The notes: generated from the sequence alone by a model not told the origin. A stretch of 64,000 nt of DNA from Siphonodentalium dalli (GCA_032622095.1 CP136064.1:190451794-190515793); one strand, 5' to 3'. Positions 1 to 11,815 are shown, numbered from the stretch's first letter. A program made the numbers and translations.

Positions 1-68
1 TTTTTTCGTGGGAAATCAAAGGATTTATTATTTGTCGACAATAATATGGCCTTGCAATTTTACGGGCC

Positions 69-140
69 GGGGATGTAGCTCAGTGGTAGAGCGTTTGCTT
101 CGCATGTGAAAGGCCCCGGGTTCAATCCCCGGCATCTCCA
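69..140 (+). tRNA. tRNA-Ala-CGC: tRNA-Ala (CGC), unit 1
   Basis: A 72-nt gene without intron or encoded CCA. The acceptor GGGGATG pairs with CATCTCC and includes the G3:U70 wobble pair, the main identity signal for alanyl-tRNA synthetase. The D stem is GCTC/GAGC. The anticodon loop TTCGCAT puts CGC at 34-36, reading Ala codon GCG. The T arm is CCGGG-TTCAATC-CCCGG. Internal Pol III promoters are intact: A box TAGCTCAGTGG and B box GGTTCAATCCC. A TTTT terminator lies 12 nt downstream. This copy has C29T, which only turns a C-G pair of the anticodon stem into U-G. It is first of the three tRNAs in its unit. Confidence 0.93.
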
Positions 141-151
141 AGGAAGGCGAA

Positions 152-155
152 TTTT
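152..155 (+). terminator. Pol III terminator after Ala-CGC (unit 1; same in every unit)
   Basis: A run of four T 12 nt past the tRNA end, in 'gcgaattttg'. It is minimal for Pol III and is conserved in all units at the same distance. Confidence 0.6.
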
Positions 156-194
156 GTTACAATATCTTGCACTATATTTCATCAATGGCGGGTT

Positions 195-912
195 TTGGTA
201 AATTTTTACCCCATTCAATCTCATACAAAATTTATAGCACTCGATCTATTTTATCAGAGGCTGCTTTTTGGTAATGTTTTGCACTATTCAAATCTCGCAC
301 AAAATCCCATGTGTACATTGTCCTGTATTTTTTATAATTTGTTTTATATATCAGTTCGTTTCATCCCATATTTTAGTTGCGGGAGGTAGCGTCTGTTTCA
401 CAGCATCACCCATAGAGACAAGTTGACGTGACAGACATGATGCACCATTCGTTCGCAATATGGACACCCAATAATTTAGTTGGTTGTTTGATTACGACAT
501 GTTCAAGATCGAAAATTGGGATCGTCAAGGTCGGTCTCGGAATATTGTTAAATGGACACAACTCGTTTAAACCTCAAACACTACGTATACCTAATATGGA
601 AGTCGGAACAATGCAGGTCGATAAATACACGAAACACCGTTATACTCTAAAAATAGTCTTATCGAAATCACATTAATTTGACAGCTGTTTTCAATTATTT
701 TTTCTCACAGATTGAGACAAACGCTCTTTATGCGTACCGTATAAGGAATATATAAACAATGAACGCTCGATCTTTATTGTCTCGTGCTGATTAATTTTCC
801 GAAAACAATATGACTTGAATAAGTCACGACATGATATGTATACATTTCATGTATTTCTCGACACATTTTGACCCCGAACCGGGCCTGACGAGGAGGGTAT
901 GTTCTTTGGCCT
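195..912. other. Spacer between Ala-CGC and the first Ala-UGC (unit 1; representative)
   Basis: About 720 bp with no gene I can support. It contains 64-codon and 79-82-codon ORFs, which look accidental: there is no codon-position bias between unit copies and no recognisable domain. Most other units contain TGACGTCA (a perfect CRE-type palindrome) here, for example around 1,933-1,940; units 1 and 4 have TGACGTGA instead. A 'ttattttttctcacag' stretch looks like a splice acceptor but has no exon after it. Confidence 0.6.
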
Positions 913-984
913 GGGGATGTAGCTCAGTGGTAGAGCGTTCGCTTTGCATGTGAAAGGCCCCGGGTTCGATCCCCGGCATCTCCA
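913..984 (+). tRNA. tRNA-Ala-UGC: tRNA-Ala (UGC), second gene of unit 1
   Basis: A 72-nt cloverleaf that matches the neighbouring Ala-CGC except for loop TTTGCAT (anticodon TGC, reading GCA and probably GCG) and T loop TTCGATC. G3:U70 is present and all stems pair. The A box TAGCTCAGTGG and B box GGTTCGATCCC are intact. It is followed by a small GCAC/GTGC inverted repeat and a strong T-rich terminator (TTTCTTTTT). Confidence 0.95.
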
Positions 985-993
985 GCACAGTGC

Positions 994-1002
994 TTTCTTT
1001 TT
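994..1002 (+). terminator. Pol III terminator after first Ala-UGC (unit 1; same in every unit)
   Basis: TTTCTTTTT beginning 10 nt past the tRNA end, the strongest of the three terminators in the unit. Confidence 0.7.
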
Positions 1003-1224
1003 ATTTGTATGTATGAAGTTTTAATTGCACATGCCGCTGTTATGACTGACTGTCGTGATTTCATATACTGGAAAGTCACCATTTGTGAATCGAAACGTTC
1101 CGTCCTATATGCATAGCTATTAAATCACAACAAAGCAAATTTACCACTTCATCTGACTTCTCATCGAATAATAAATAGCTGTCTAATGTAGTCTCCAAAC
1201 TTTGACGGACAAATTCTATCAGTT

Positions 1225-1296
1225 GGGGATGTAGCTCAGTGGTAGAGCGTTCGCTTTGCATGTGAAAGGCCCCGCGTTCGATCCCCGGCATCTCCA
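1225..1296 (+). tRNA. tRNA-Ala-UGC: tRNA-Ala (UGC), third gene of unit 1, T-stem variant
   Basis: Same cloverleaf as the second gene of the unit, but G52C (CCGCG instead of CCGGG) leaves a C-C mismatch with position 62 in the T stem and alters the base just before the B box. Only units 1 and 4 carry this change, suggesting that one was copied from the other. It may fold poorly. TTTT follows at 1,305-1,308. Confidence 0.85.
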
Positions 1297-1304
1297 AGAA
1301 ATAC

Positions 1305-1308
1305 TTTT
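1305..1308 (+). terminator. Pol III terminator after second Ala-UGC (unit 1; same in every unit)
   Basis: A run of four T in 'aatacttttgc' ('aaaacttttgc' in subfamily B), 8 nt past the tRNA end. Confidence 0.6.
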
Positions 1309-1576
1309 GCACGAAAGTTAAAATTCGATTATGACGGTTTTGGTGATATAATAGAAACAGCTTTCCCATCGTTTTTCCGCGTGAAATCACGAAAACGAAA
1401 AAATTACTTTTCTGTATGCTCCGATGATATGATCCGATGCTCCGTGGTATTGTGTTCTTATATTGCAGTGTAATTTCTATCATTTTATATTGAGATTAAC
1501 ATACTTCTTTTTTTCGTGGGAAATCAAAGGATTTATTATTTGTCGACAATAATATGGCCTTGCAATTTTACGGGCC

Positions 1577-1648
1577 GGGGATGTAGCTCAGTGGTAGAGC
1601 GTTCGCTTCGCATGTGAAAGGCCCCGGGTTCAATCCCCGGCATCTCCA
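1577..1648 (+). tRNA. tRNA-Ala-CGC: tRNA-Ala (CGC), unit 2
   Basis: Consensus copy: anticodon stem TTCGC/GTGAA, loop TTCGCAT, G3:U70, both promoter boxes intact. Confidence 0.94.
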
Positions 1649-2420
1649 AGGAAGGCGAATTTTGTTACAATATCTTGCACTATATTTCATCAATGGCGGG
1701 TTTTGGTAAATTTTTACCCCATTCAATCTCATACAAAATGTATAGCACTCGATCTATTTTATCAGAGGCTGCTTTTTGGTAATGTTTTGCACTATTCAAA
1801 TCTCGCACAAAATCCCATGTGTACATTGTCCTGTATTTTTTATAATTTGTTTTATATATCAGTTCGTTTCATCCCATATTTTAGTTGCGGGAGGTAGCGT
1901 CTGTTTCACAGCATCACCCATAGAGACAAGTTGACGTCACAGACATGATGCACCATTCGTTCGCAATATGGACACCCAATAATTTAGTTGGTTGTTTGAT
2001 TACGACATGTTCAAGATCGAAAATTGGGATCGTCAAGGTCGGTATCGGAATATTGTTAAATGGACACAACTCGTTTAAACCTCAAACACTACGTATACCT
2101 AATATGGAAGTCGGAACAATGCAGGTCGATAAATACACGAAACACCGTTATACTCTAAAAATAGTCTTATCGAAATCACATTAATTTGACAGCTGTTTTC
2201 AATTATTTTTTCTCACAGATTGAGACAAACGCTCTTTATGCGTACCGTATAAGGAATATATAAACAATGAACGCTCGATCTTTATTGTCTCGTGCTGATT
2301 AATTTTCCGAAAACAATATGACTTGAATAAGTCACGACATGATATGTATACATTTCATGTATTTCTCGACACATTTTGACCCCGAACCGGGCCTGACGAG
2401 GAGGGTATGTTCTTTGGCCT

Positions 2421-2492
2421 GGGGATGTAGCTCAGTGGTAGAGCGTTCGCTTTGCATGTGAAAGGCCCCGGGTTCGATCCCCGGCATCTCCA
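2421..2492 (+). tRNA. tRNA-Ala-UGC: tRNA-Ala (UGC), unit 2 second gene
   Basis: Consensus UGC copy with all stems paired, strong terminator downstream. Confidence 0.94.
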
Positions 2493-2732
2493 GCACAGTG
2501 CTTTCTTTTTATTTGTATGTATGAAGTTTTAATTGCACATGCCGCTGTTATGACTGACTGTCGTGATTTCATATACTGGAAAGTCACCATTTGTGAATCG
2601 AAACGTTCCGTCCTATATGCATAGCTATTAAATCACAACAAAGCAAATTTACCACTTCATCTGACTTCTCATCGAATAATAAATAGCTGTCTAATGTAGT
2701 CTCCAAACTTTGACGGACAAATTCTATCAGTT

Positions 2733-2804
2733 GGGGATGTAGCTCAGTGGTAGAGCGTTCGCTTTGCATGTGAAAGGCCCCGGGTTCGATCCCCGGCATC
2801 TCCA
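2733..2804 (+). tRNA. tRNA-Ala-UGC: tRNA-Ala (UGC), unit 2 third gene
   Basis: Consensus UGC copy; G52 is intact here, unlike unit 1. Preceded by 'atcagtt'. Confidence 0.94.
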
Positions 2805-3085
2805 AGAAATACTTTTGCACGAAAGTTAAAATTCGATTATGACGGTTTTGGTGATATAATAGAAACAGCTTTCCCCATCGTTTTTCCGCGTGAAATCACG
2901 AAAACGAAAAAATTACTTTTCTGTATGCTCCGATGATATGATCCGATGCTCCGTGGTATTGTGTTCTTATATTGCAGTGTAATTTCTATCATTTTATATT
3001 GAGATTAACATACTTCTTTTTTTCGTGGGAAATCAAAGGATTTATTATTTGTCGACAATAATATGGCCTTGCAATTTTACGGGCC

Positions 3086-3157
3086 GGGGATGTAGCTCAG
3101 TGGTAGAGCGTTCGCTTCGCATGTGAAAGGCCCCGGGTTCAATCCCCGGCATCTCCA
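3086..3157 (+). tRNA. tRNA-Ala-CGC: tRNA-Ala (CGC), unit 3
   Basis: Consensus CGC copy, first gene of a long-type (1,523-bp) unit. Confidence 0.94.
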
Positions 3158-3929
3158 AGGAAGGCGAATTTTGTTACAATATCTTGCACTATATTTCATC
3201 AATGGCGGGTTTTGGTAAATTTTTACCCCATTCAATCTCATACAAAATTTATAGCACTCGATCTATTTTATCAGAGGCTGCTTTTTGGTAATGTTTTGCA
3301 CTATTCAAATCTCGCACAAAATCCCATGTGTACATTGTCCTGTATTTTTTATAATTTGTTTTATATATCAGTTCGTTTCATCCCATATTTTAGTTGCGGG
3401 AGGTAGCGTCTGTTTCACAGCATCACCCATAGAGACAAGTTGACGTCACAGACATGATGCACCATTCGTTCGCAATATGGACACCCAATAATTTAGTTGG
3501 TTGTTTGATTACGACATGTTCAAGATCGAAAATTGGGATCGTCAAGGTCGGTCTCGGAATATTGTTAAATGGACACAACTCGTTTAAACCTCAAACAGTA
3601 CGTATACCTAATATGGAAGTCGGAACAATGCAGGTCGATAAATACACGAAACACCGTTATACTCTAAAAATAGTCTTATCGAAATCACATTAATTTGACA
3701 GCTGTTTTCAATTATTTTTTCTCACAGATTGAGACAAACGCTCTTTATGCGTACCGTATAAGGAATATACAAACAATGAACGCTCGATCTTTATTGTCTC
3801 GTGCTGATTAATTTTCCGAAAACAATATGACTTGAATAAGTCACGACATGATATGTATACATTTCATGTATTTCTCGACACATTTTGACCCCGAACCGGG
3901 CCTGACGAGGAGGGTATGTTCTTTGGCCT

Positions 3930-4001
3930 GGGGATGTAGCTCAGTGGTAGAGCGTTCGCTTTGCATGTGAAAGGCCCCGGGTTCGATCCCCGGCATCTCC
4001 A
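3930..4001 (+). tRNA. tRNA-Ala-UGC: tRNA-Ala (UGC), unit 3 second gene
   Basis: Consensus UGC copy. Confidence 0.94.
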
Positions 4002-4241
4002 GCACAGTGCTTTCTTTTTATTTGTATGTATGAAGTTTTAATTGCACATGCCGCTGTTATGACTGACTGTCGTGATTTCATATACTGGAAAGTCACCATT
4101 TGTGAATCGAAACGTTCCGTCCTATATGCATAGCTATTAAATCACAACAAAGCAAATTTACCACTTCATCTGACTTCTCATCGAATAATAAATAGCTGTC
4201 TAATGTAGTCTCCAAACTTTGACGGACAAATTCTATCATTT

Positions 4242-4313
4242 GGGGATGTAGCTCAGTGGTAGAGCGTTCGCTTTGCATGTGAAAGGCCCCGGGTTCGATC
4301 CCCGGCATCTCCA
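4242..4313 (+). tRNA. tRNA-Ala-UGC: tRNA-Ala (UGC), unit 3 third gene
   Basis: Consensus UGC copy; the upstream base differs ('atcattt'), a marker mostly seen in long-type units. Confidence 0.94.
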
Positions 4314-4608
4314 AGAAATACTTTTGCACGAAAGTTAAAATTCGATTATGACGGTTTTGGTGATATTAATGGATGTAAATAATAGAAACAGCTTTCCCCA
4401 TCGTTTTTCCGCGTGAAATCACGAAAACGAAAAAATTACTTTTCTGTATGCTCCGATGATATGCTCCGATGCTCCGTGGTATTGTGTCCTTATATTGCAG
4501 TGTAATTTCTATCATTTTATATTGAGATTAACATACTTCTTTTTTTCGTGGGAAATCAAAGGATTTATTATTTGTCGACAATAATATGGCCTTGCAATTT
4601 TACGGGCC

Positions 4609-4680
4609 GGGGATGTAGCTCAGTGGTAGAGCGTTCGCTTCGCATGTGAAAGGCCCCGGGTTCAATCCCCGGCATCTCCA
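4609..4680 (+). tRNA. tRNA-Ala-CGC: tRNA-Ala (CGC), unit 4
   Basis: Consensus CGC copy. The following spacer shares TGACGTGA with unit 1. Confidence 0.94.
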
Positions 4681-5452
4681 AGGAAGGCGAATTTTGTTAC
4701 AATATCTTGCACTATATTTCATCAATGGCAGGTTTTGGTAAATTTTTACCCCATTCAATCTCATACAAAATTTATAGCACTCGATCTATTTTATCAGAGG
4801 CTGCTTTTTGGTAATGTTTTGCACTATTCAAATCTCGCACAAAATCCCATGTGTACATTGTCCTGTATTTTTTATAATTTGTTTTATATATCAGTTCGTT
4901 TCATCCCATATTTTAGTTGCGGGAGGTAGCGTCTGTTTCACAGCATCACCCATAGAGACAAGTTGACGTGACAGACATGATGCACCATTCGTTCGCAATA
5001 TGGACACCCAATAATTTAGTTGGTTGTTTGATTACGACATGTTCAAGATCGAAAATTGGGATCGTCAAGGTCGGTCTCGGAATATTGTTAAATGGACACA
5101 ACTCGTTTAAACCTCAAACACTACGTATACCTAATATGGAAGTCGGAACAATGCAGGTCGATAAATACACGAAACACCGTTATACTCTAAAAATAGTCTT
5201 ATCGAAATCACATTAATTTGACAGCTGTTTTCAATTATTTTTTCTCACAGATTGAGACAAACGCTCTTTATGCGTACCGTATAAGGAATATATAAACAAT
5301 GAACGCTCGATCTTTATTGTCTCGTGCTGATTAATTTTCCGAAAACAATATGACTTGAATAAGTCACGACATGATATGTATACATTTCATGTATTTCTCG
5401 ACACATTTTGACCCCGAACCGGGCCTGACGAGGAGGGTATGTTCTTTGGCCT

Positions 5453-5524
5453 GGGGATGTAGCTCAGTGGTAGAGCGTTCGCTTTGCATGTGAAAGGCCC
5501 CGGGTTCGATCCCCGGCATCTCCA
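5453..5524 (+). tRNA. tRNA-Ala-UGC: tRNA-Ala (UGC), unit 4 second gene
   Basis: Consensus UGC copy. Confidence 0.94.
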
Positions 5525-5764
5525 GCACAGTGCTTTCTTTTTATTTGTATGTATGAAGTTTTAATTGCACATGCCGCTGTTATGACTGACTGTCGTGATT
5601 TCATATACTGGAAAGTCACCATTTGTGAATCGAAACGTTCCGTCCTATATGCATAGCTATTAAATCACAACAAAGCAAATTTACCACTTCATCTGACTTC
5701 TCATCGAATAATAAATAGCTGTCTAATGTAGTCTCCAAACTTTGACGGACAAATTCTATCAGTT

Positions 5765-5836
5765 GGGGATGTAGCTCAGTGGTAGAGCGTTCGCTTTGCA
5801 TGTGAAAGGCCCCGCGTTCGATCCCCGGCATCTCCA
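5765..5836 (+). tRNA. tRNA-Ala-UGC: tRNA-Ala (UGC), unit 4 third gene, T-stem variant
   Basis: Carries the same G52C T-stem mismatch as the third gene of unit 1; the only other copy to do so. Confidence 0.85.
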
Positions 5837-6117
5837 AGAAATACTTTTGCACGAAAGTTAAAATTCGATTATGACGGTTTTGGTGATATAATAGAAACAG
5901 CTTTCCCCATCGTTTTTCCGCGTGAAATCACGAAAACGAAAAAATTACTTTTCTGTATGCTCCGATGATATGATCCGATGCTCCGTGGTATTGTGTTCTT
6001 ATATTGCAGTGTAATTTCTATCATTTTATATTGAGATTAACATACTTCTTTTTTTCGTGGGAAATCAAAGGATTTATTATTTGTCGACAATAATATGGCC
6101 TTGCAATTTTACGGGCC

Positions 6118-6189
6118 GGGGATGTAGCTCAGTGGTAGAGCGTTCGCTTCGCATGTGAAAGGCCCCGGGTTCAATCCCCGGCATCTCCA
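6118..6189 (+). tRNA. tRNA-Ala-CGC: tRNA-Ala (CGC), unit 5
   Basis: Consensus CGC copy in a short-type unit. Confidence 0.94.
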
Positions 6190-6961
6190 AGGAAGGCGAA
6201 TTTTGTTACAATATCTTGCACTATATTTCATCAATGGCGGGTTTTGGTAAATTTTTACCCCATTCAATCTCATACAAAATTTATAGCACTCGATCTATTT
6301 TATCAGAGGCTGCTTTTTGGTAATGTTTTGCACTATTCAAATCTCGCACAAAATCCCATGTGTACATTGTCCTGTATTTTTTATAATTTGTTTTATATAT
6401 CAGTTCGTTTCATCCCATATTTTAGTTGCGGGAGGTAGCGTCTGTTTCACAGCATCACCCATAGAGACAAGTTGACGTCACAGACATGATGCACCATTCG
6501 TTCGCAATATGGACACCCAATAATTTAGTTGGTTGTTTGATTACGACATGTTCAAGATCGAAAATTGGGATCGTCAAGGTCGGTCTCGGAATATTGTTAA
6601 ATGGACACAACTCGTTTAAACCTCAAACACTACGTATACCTAATATGGAAGTCGGAACAATGCAGGTCGATAAATACACGAAACACCGTTATACTCTAAA
6701 AATAGTCTTATCGAAATCACATTAATTTGACAGCTGTTTTCAATTATTTTTTCTCACAGATTGAGACAAACGCTCTTTATGCGTACCGTATAAGGAATAT
6801 ATAAACAATGAACGCTCGATCTTTATTGTCTCGTGCTGATTAATTTTCCGAAAACAATATGACTTGAATAAGTCACGACATGATATGTATACATTTCATG
6901 TATTTCTCGACACATTTTGACCCCGAACCGGGCCTGACGAGGAGGGTATGTTCTTTGGCCT

Positions 6962-7033
6962 GGGGATGTAGCTCAGTGGTAGAGCGTTCGCTTTGCATGT
7001 GAAAGGCCCCGGGTTCGATCCCCGGCATCTCCA
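6962..7033 (+). tRNA. tRNA-Ala-UGC: tRNA-Ala (UGC), unit 5 second gene
   Basis: Consensus UGC copy. Confidence 0.94.
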
Positions 7034-7273
7034 GCACAGTGCTTTCTTTTTATTTGTATGTATGAAGTTTTAATTGCACATGCCGCTGTTATGACTGACT
7101 GTCGTGATTTCATATACTGGAAAGTCACCATTTGTGAATCGAAACGTTCCGTCCTATATGCATAGCTATTAAATCACAACAAAGCAAATTTACCACTTCA
7201 TCTGACTTCTCATCGAATAATAAATAGCTGTCTAATGTAGTCTCCAAACTTTGACGGACAAATTCTATCAGTT

Positions 7274-7345
7274 GGGGATGTAGCTCAGTGGTAGAGCGTT
7301 CGCTTTGCATGTGAAAGGCCCCGGGTTCGATCCCCGGCATCTCCA
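7274..7345 (+). tRNA. tRNA-Ala-UGC: tRNA-Ala (UGC), unit 5 third gene
   Basis: Consensus UGC copy. Confidence 0.94.
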
Positions 7346-7626
7346 AGAAATACTTTTGCACGAAAGTTAAAATTCGATTATGACGGTTTTGGTGATATAA
7401 TAGAAACAGCTTTCCCCATCGTTTTTCCGCGTGAAATCACGAAAACGAAAAAATTACTTTTCTGTATGCTCCGATGATATGATCCGATGCTCCGTGGTAT
7501 TGTGTTCTTATATTGCAGTGTAATTTCTATCATTTTATATTGAGATTAACATACTTCTTTTTTTCGTGGGAAATCAAAGGATTTATTATTTGTCGACAAT
7601 AATATGGCCTTGCAATTTTACGGGCC

Positions 7627-7698
7627 GGGGATGTAGCTCAGTGGTAGAGCGTTCGCTTCGCATGTGAAAGGCCCCGGGTTCAATCCCCGGCATCTCCA
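7627..7698 (+). tRNA. tRNA-Ala-CGC: tRNA-Ala (CGC), unit 6
   Basis: Consensus CGC copy. Units 5 and 6 appear identical by eye. Confidence 0.94.
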
Positions 7699-8470
7699 AG
7701 GAAGGCGAATTTTGTTACAATATCTTGCACTATATTTCATCAATGGCGGGTTTTGGTAAATTTTTACCCCATTCAATCTCATACAAAATTTATAGCACTC
7801 GATCTATTTTATCAGAGGCTGCTTTTTGGTAATGTTTTGCACTATTCAAATCTCGCACAAAATCCCATGTGTACATTGTCCTGTATTTTTTATAATTTGT
7901 TTTATATATCAGTTCGTTTCATCCCATATTTTAGTTGCGGGAGGTAGCGTCTGTTTCACAGCATCACCCATAGAGACAAGTTGACGTCACAGACATGATG
8001 CACCATTCGTTCGCAATATGGACACCCAATAATTTAGTTGGTTGTTTGATTACGACATGTTCAAGATCGAAAATTGGGATCGTCAAGGTCGGTCTCGGAA
8101 TATTGTTAAATGGACACAACTCGTTTAAACCTCAAACACTACGTATACCTAATATGGAAGTCGGAACAATGCAGGTCGATAAATACACGAAACACCGTTA
8201 TACTCTAAAAATAGTCTTATCGAAATCACATTAATTTGACAGCTGTTTTCAATTATTTTTTCTCACAGATTGAGACAAACGCTCTTTATGCGTACCGTAT
8301 AAGGAATATATAAACAATGAACGCTCGATCTTTATTGTCTCGTGCTGATTAATTTTCCGAAAACAATATGACTTGAATAAGTCACGACATGATATGTATA
8401 CATTTCATGTATTTCTCGACACATTTTGACCCCGAACCGGGCCTGACGAGGAGGGTATGTTCTTTGGCCT

Positions 8471-8542
8471 GGGGATGTAGCTCAGTGGTAGAGCGTTCGC
8501 TTTGCATGTGAAAGGCCCCGGGTTCGATCCCCGGCATCTCCA
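8471..8542 (+). tRNA. tRNA-Ala-UGC: tRNA-Ala (UGC), unit 6 second gene
   Basis: Consensus UGC copy. Confidence 0.94.
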
Positions 8543-8782
8543 GCACAGTGCTTTCTTTTTATTTGTATGTATGAAGTTTTAATTGCACATGCCGCTGTTA
8601 TGACTGACTGTCGTGATTTCATATACTGGAAAGTCACCATTTGTGAATCGAAACGTTCCGTCCTATATGCATAGCTATTAAATCACAACAAAGCAAATTT
8701 ACCACTTCATCTGACTTCTCATCGAATAATAAATAGCTGTCTAATGTAGTCTCCAAACTTTGACGGACAAATTCTATCAGTT

Positions 8783-8854
8783 GGGGATGTAGCTCAGTGG
8801 TAGAGCGTTCGCTTTGCATGTGAAAGGCCCCGGGTTCGATCCCCGGCATCTCCA
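8783..8854 (+). tRNA. tRNA-Ala-UGC: tRNA-Ala (UGC), unit 6 third gene
   Basis: Consensus UGC copy. Confidence 0.94.
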
Positions 8855-9135
8855 AGAAATACTTTTGCACGAAAGTTAAAATTCGATTATGACGGTTTTG
8901 GTGATATAATAGAAACAGCTTTCCCCATCGTTTTTCCGCGTGAAATCACGAAAACGAAAAAATTACTTTTCTGTATGCTCCGATGATATGATCCGATGCT
9001 CCGTGGTATTGTGTTCTTATATTGCAGTGTAATTTCTATCATTTTATATTGAGATTAACATACTTCTTTTTTTCGTGGGAAATCAAAGGATTTATTATTT
9101 GTCGACAATAATATGGCCTTGCAATTTTACGGGCC

Positions 9136-9207
9136 GGGGATGTAGCTCAGTGGTAGAGCGTTCGCTTCGCATGTGAAAGGCCCCGGGTTCAATCCCCGGC
9201 ATCTCCA
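9136..9207 (+). tRNA. tRNA-Ala-CGC: tRNA-Ala (CGC), unit 7
   Basis: Consensus CGC copy. The spacer after it has a local rearrangement ('ttcgttattatccc' for 'ttcgtttcatccc') that is unique to this unit. Confidence 0.94.
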
Positions 9208-9980
9208 AGGAAGGCGAATTTTGTTACAATATCTTGCACTATATTTCATCAATGGCGGGTTTTGGTAAATTTTTACCCCATTCAATCTCATACAAAATTT
9301 ATAGCACTCGATCTATTTTATCAGAGGCTGCTTTTTGGTAATGTTTTGCACTATTCAAATCTCGCACAAAATCCCATGTGTACATTGTCCTGTATTTTTT
9401 ATAATTTGTTTTATATATCAGTTCGTTATTATCCCATATTTTAGTTGCGTGAGGTAGCGTCTGTTTCACAGCATCACCCATAGAGACAAGTTGACGTCAC
9501 AGACATGATGCACCATTCGTTCGCAATATGGACACCCAATAATTTAGTTGGTTGTTTGATTACGACATGTTCAAGATCGAAAATTGGGATCGTCAAGGTC
9601 GGTCTCGGAATATTGTTAAATGGACACAACTCGTTTAAACCTCAAACACTACGTATACCTAATATGGAAGTCGGAACAATGCAGGTCGATAAATACACGA
9701 AACACCGTTATACTCTAAAAATAGTCTTATCGAAATCACATTAATTTGACAGCTGTTTTCAATTATTTTTTCTCACAGATTGAGACAAACGCTCTTTATG
9801 CGTACCGTATAAGGAATATATAAACAATGAACGCTCGATCTTTATTGTCTCGTGCTGATTAATTTTCCGAAAACAATATGACTTGAATAAGTCACGACAT
9901 GATATGTATACATTTCATGTATTTCTCGACACATTTTGACCCCGAACCGGGCCTGACGAGGAGGGTATGTTCTTTGGCCT

Positions 9981-10052
9981 GGGGATGTAGCTCAGTGGTA
10001 GAGCGTTCGCTTTGCATGTGAAAGGCCCCGGGTTCGATCCCCGGCATCTCCA
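9981..10052 (+). tRNA. tRNA-Ala-UGC: tRNA-Ala (UGC), unit 7 second gene
   Basis: Consensus UGC copy, shifted by one base relative to other units because of the spacer insertion. Confidence 0.94.
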
Positions 10053-10292
10053 GCACAGTGCTTTCTTTTTATTTGTATGTATGAAGTTTTAATTGCACAT
10101 GCCGCTGTTATGACTGACTGTCGTGATTTCATATACTGGAAAGTCACCATTTGTGAATCGAAACGTTCCGTCCTATATGCATAGCTATTAAATCACAACA
10201 AAGCAAATTTACCACTTCATCTGACTTCTCATCGAATAATAAATAGCTGTCTAATGTATTCTCCAAACTTTGACGGACAAATTCTATCAGTT

Positions 10293-10364
10293 GGGGATGT
10301 AGCTCAGTGGTAGAGCGTTCGCTTTGCATGTGAAAGGCCCCGGGTTCGATCCCCGGCATCTCCA
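10293..10364 (+). tRNA. tRNA-Ala-UGC: tRNA-Ala (UGC), unit 7 third gene
   Basis: Consensus UGC copy; upstream marker 'tgtattctcc' is shared with units 9, 13 and 18. Confidence 0.94.
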
Positions 10365-10659
10365 AGAAATACTTTTGCACGAAAGTTAAAATTCGATTAT
10401 GACGGTTTTGGTGATATTAATGGTTGTAAATAATAGAAACAGCTTTCCCCATCGTTTTTCCGCGTGAAATCACGAAAACGAAAAAATTACTTTTCTGTAT
10501 GCTCCGATGATATGCTCCGATGCTCCGTGGTATTGTGTCCTTATATTGCAGTGTAATTTCTATCATTTTATATTGAGATTAACATACTTCTTTTTTTCGT
10601 GGGAAATCAAAGGATTTATTATTTGTCGACAATAATATGGCCTTGCAATTTTACGGGCC

Positions 10660-10731
10660 GGGGATGTAGCTCAGTGGTAGAGCGTTCGCTTCGCATGTGA
10701 AAGGCCCCGGGTTCAATCCCCGGCATCTCCA
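10660..10731 (+). tRNA. tRNA-Ala-CGC: tRNA-Ala (CGC), unit 8
   Basis: Consensus CGC copy. Confidence 0.94.
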
Positions 10732-11503
10732 AGGAAGGCGAATTTTGTTACAATATCTTGCACTATATTTCATCAATGGCGGGTTTTGGTAAATTTTTAC
10801 CCCATTCAATCTCATACAAAATTTATAGCACTCGATCTATTTTATCAGAGGCTGCTTTTTGGTAATGTTTTGCACTATTCAAATCTCGCACAAAATCCCA
10901 TGTGTACATTGTCCTGTATTTTTTATAATTTGTTTTATATATCAGTTCGTTTCATCCCATATTTTAGTTGCGGGAGGTAGCGTCTGTTTCACAGCATCAC
11001 CCATAGAGACAAGTTGACGTCACAGACATGATGCACCATTCGTTCGCAATATGGACACCCAATAATTTAGTTGGTTGTTTGATTACGACATGTTCAAGAT
11101 CGAAAATTGGGATCGTCAAGGTCGGTCTCGGAATATTGTTAAATGGACACAACTCGTTTAAACCTCAAACAGTACGTATACCTAATTTGGAAGTCGGAAC
11201 AATGCAGGTCGATAAATACACGAAACACCGTTATACTCTAAAAATAGTCTTATCGAAATCACATTAATTTGACAGCTGTTTTCAATTATTTTTTCTCACA
11301 GATTGAGACAAACGCTCTTTATGCGTACCGTATAAGGAATATACAAACAATGAACGCTCGATCTTTATTGTCTCGTGCTGATTAATTTTCCGAAAACAAT
11401 ATGACTTGAATAAGTCACGACATGATATGTATACATTTCATGTATTTCTCGACACATTTTGACCCCGAACCGGGCCTGACGAGGAGGGTATGTTCTTTGG
11501 CCT

Positions 11504-11575
11504 GGGGATGTAGCTCAGTGGTAGAGCGTTCGCTTTGCATGTGAAAGGCCCCGGGTTCGATCCCCGGCATCTCCA
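11504..11575 (+). tRNA. tRNA-Ala-UGC: tRNA-Ala (UGC), unit 8 second gene
   Basis: Consensus UGC copy. Confidence 0.94.
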
Positions 11576-11815
11576 GCACAGTGCTTTCTTTTTATTTGTA
11601 TGTATGAAGTTTTAATTGCACATGCCGCTGTTATGACTGACTGTCGTGATTTCATATACTGGAAAGTCACCATTTGTGAATCGAAACGTTCCGTCCTATA
11701 TGCATAGCTATTAAATCACAACAAAGCAAATTTACCACTTCATCTGACTTCTCATCGAATAATAAATAGCTGTCTAATGTAGTCTCCAAACTTTGACGGA
11801 CAAATTCTATCATTT

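Noticed and set aside
195-389. 64-codon ORF (start MVNFYPIQSH) in every unit
   Set aside because: AT-rich and hydrophobic by composition, no domain. A one-base change in some B units shifts the frame with no sign of compensation.
700-720. Splice acceptor 'ttattttttctcacag' in each spacer as part of a hidden gene
   Set aside because: No open frame with coding character follows and no matching donor upstream was found in the unit.
1945-2184. 79-codon ORF (start MMHHSFAIW) repeated in every array A unit
   Set aside because: Conserved only because the whole unit is conserved. Substitutions between units are as frequent here as in noncoding spacer, one unit has a frameshifting 14-bp duplication near its end, and subfamily B loses the first ~20 codons.
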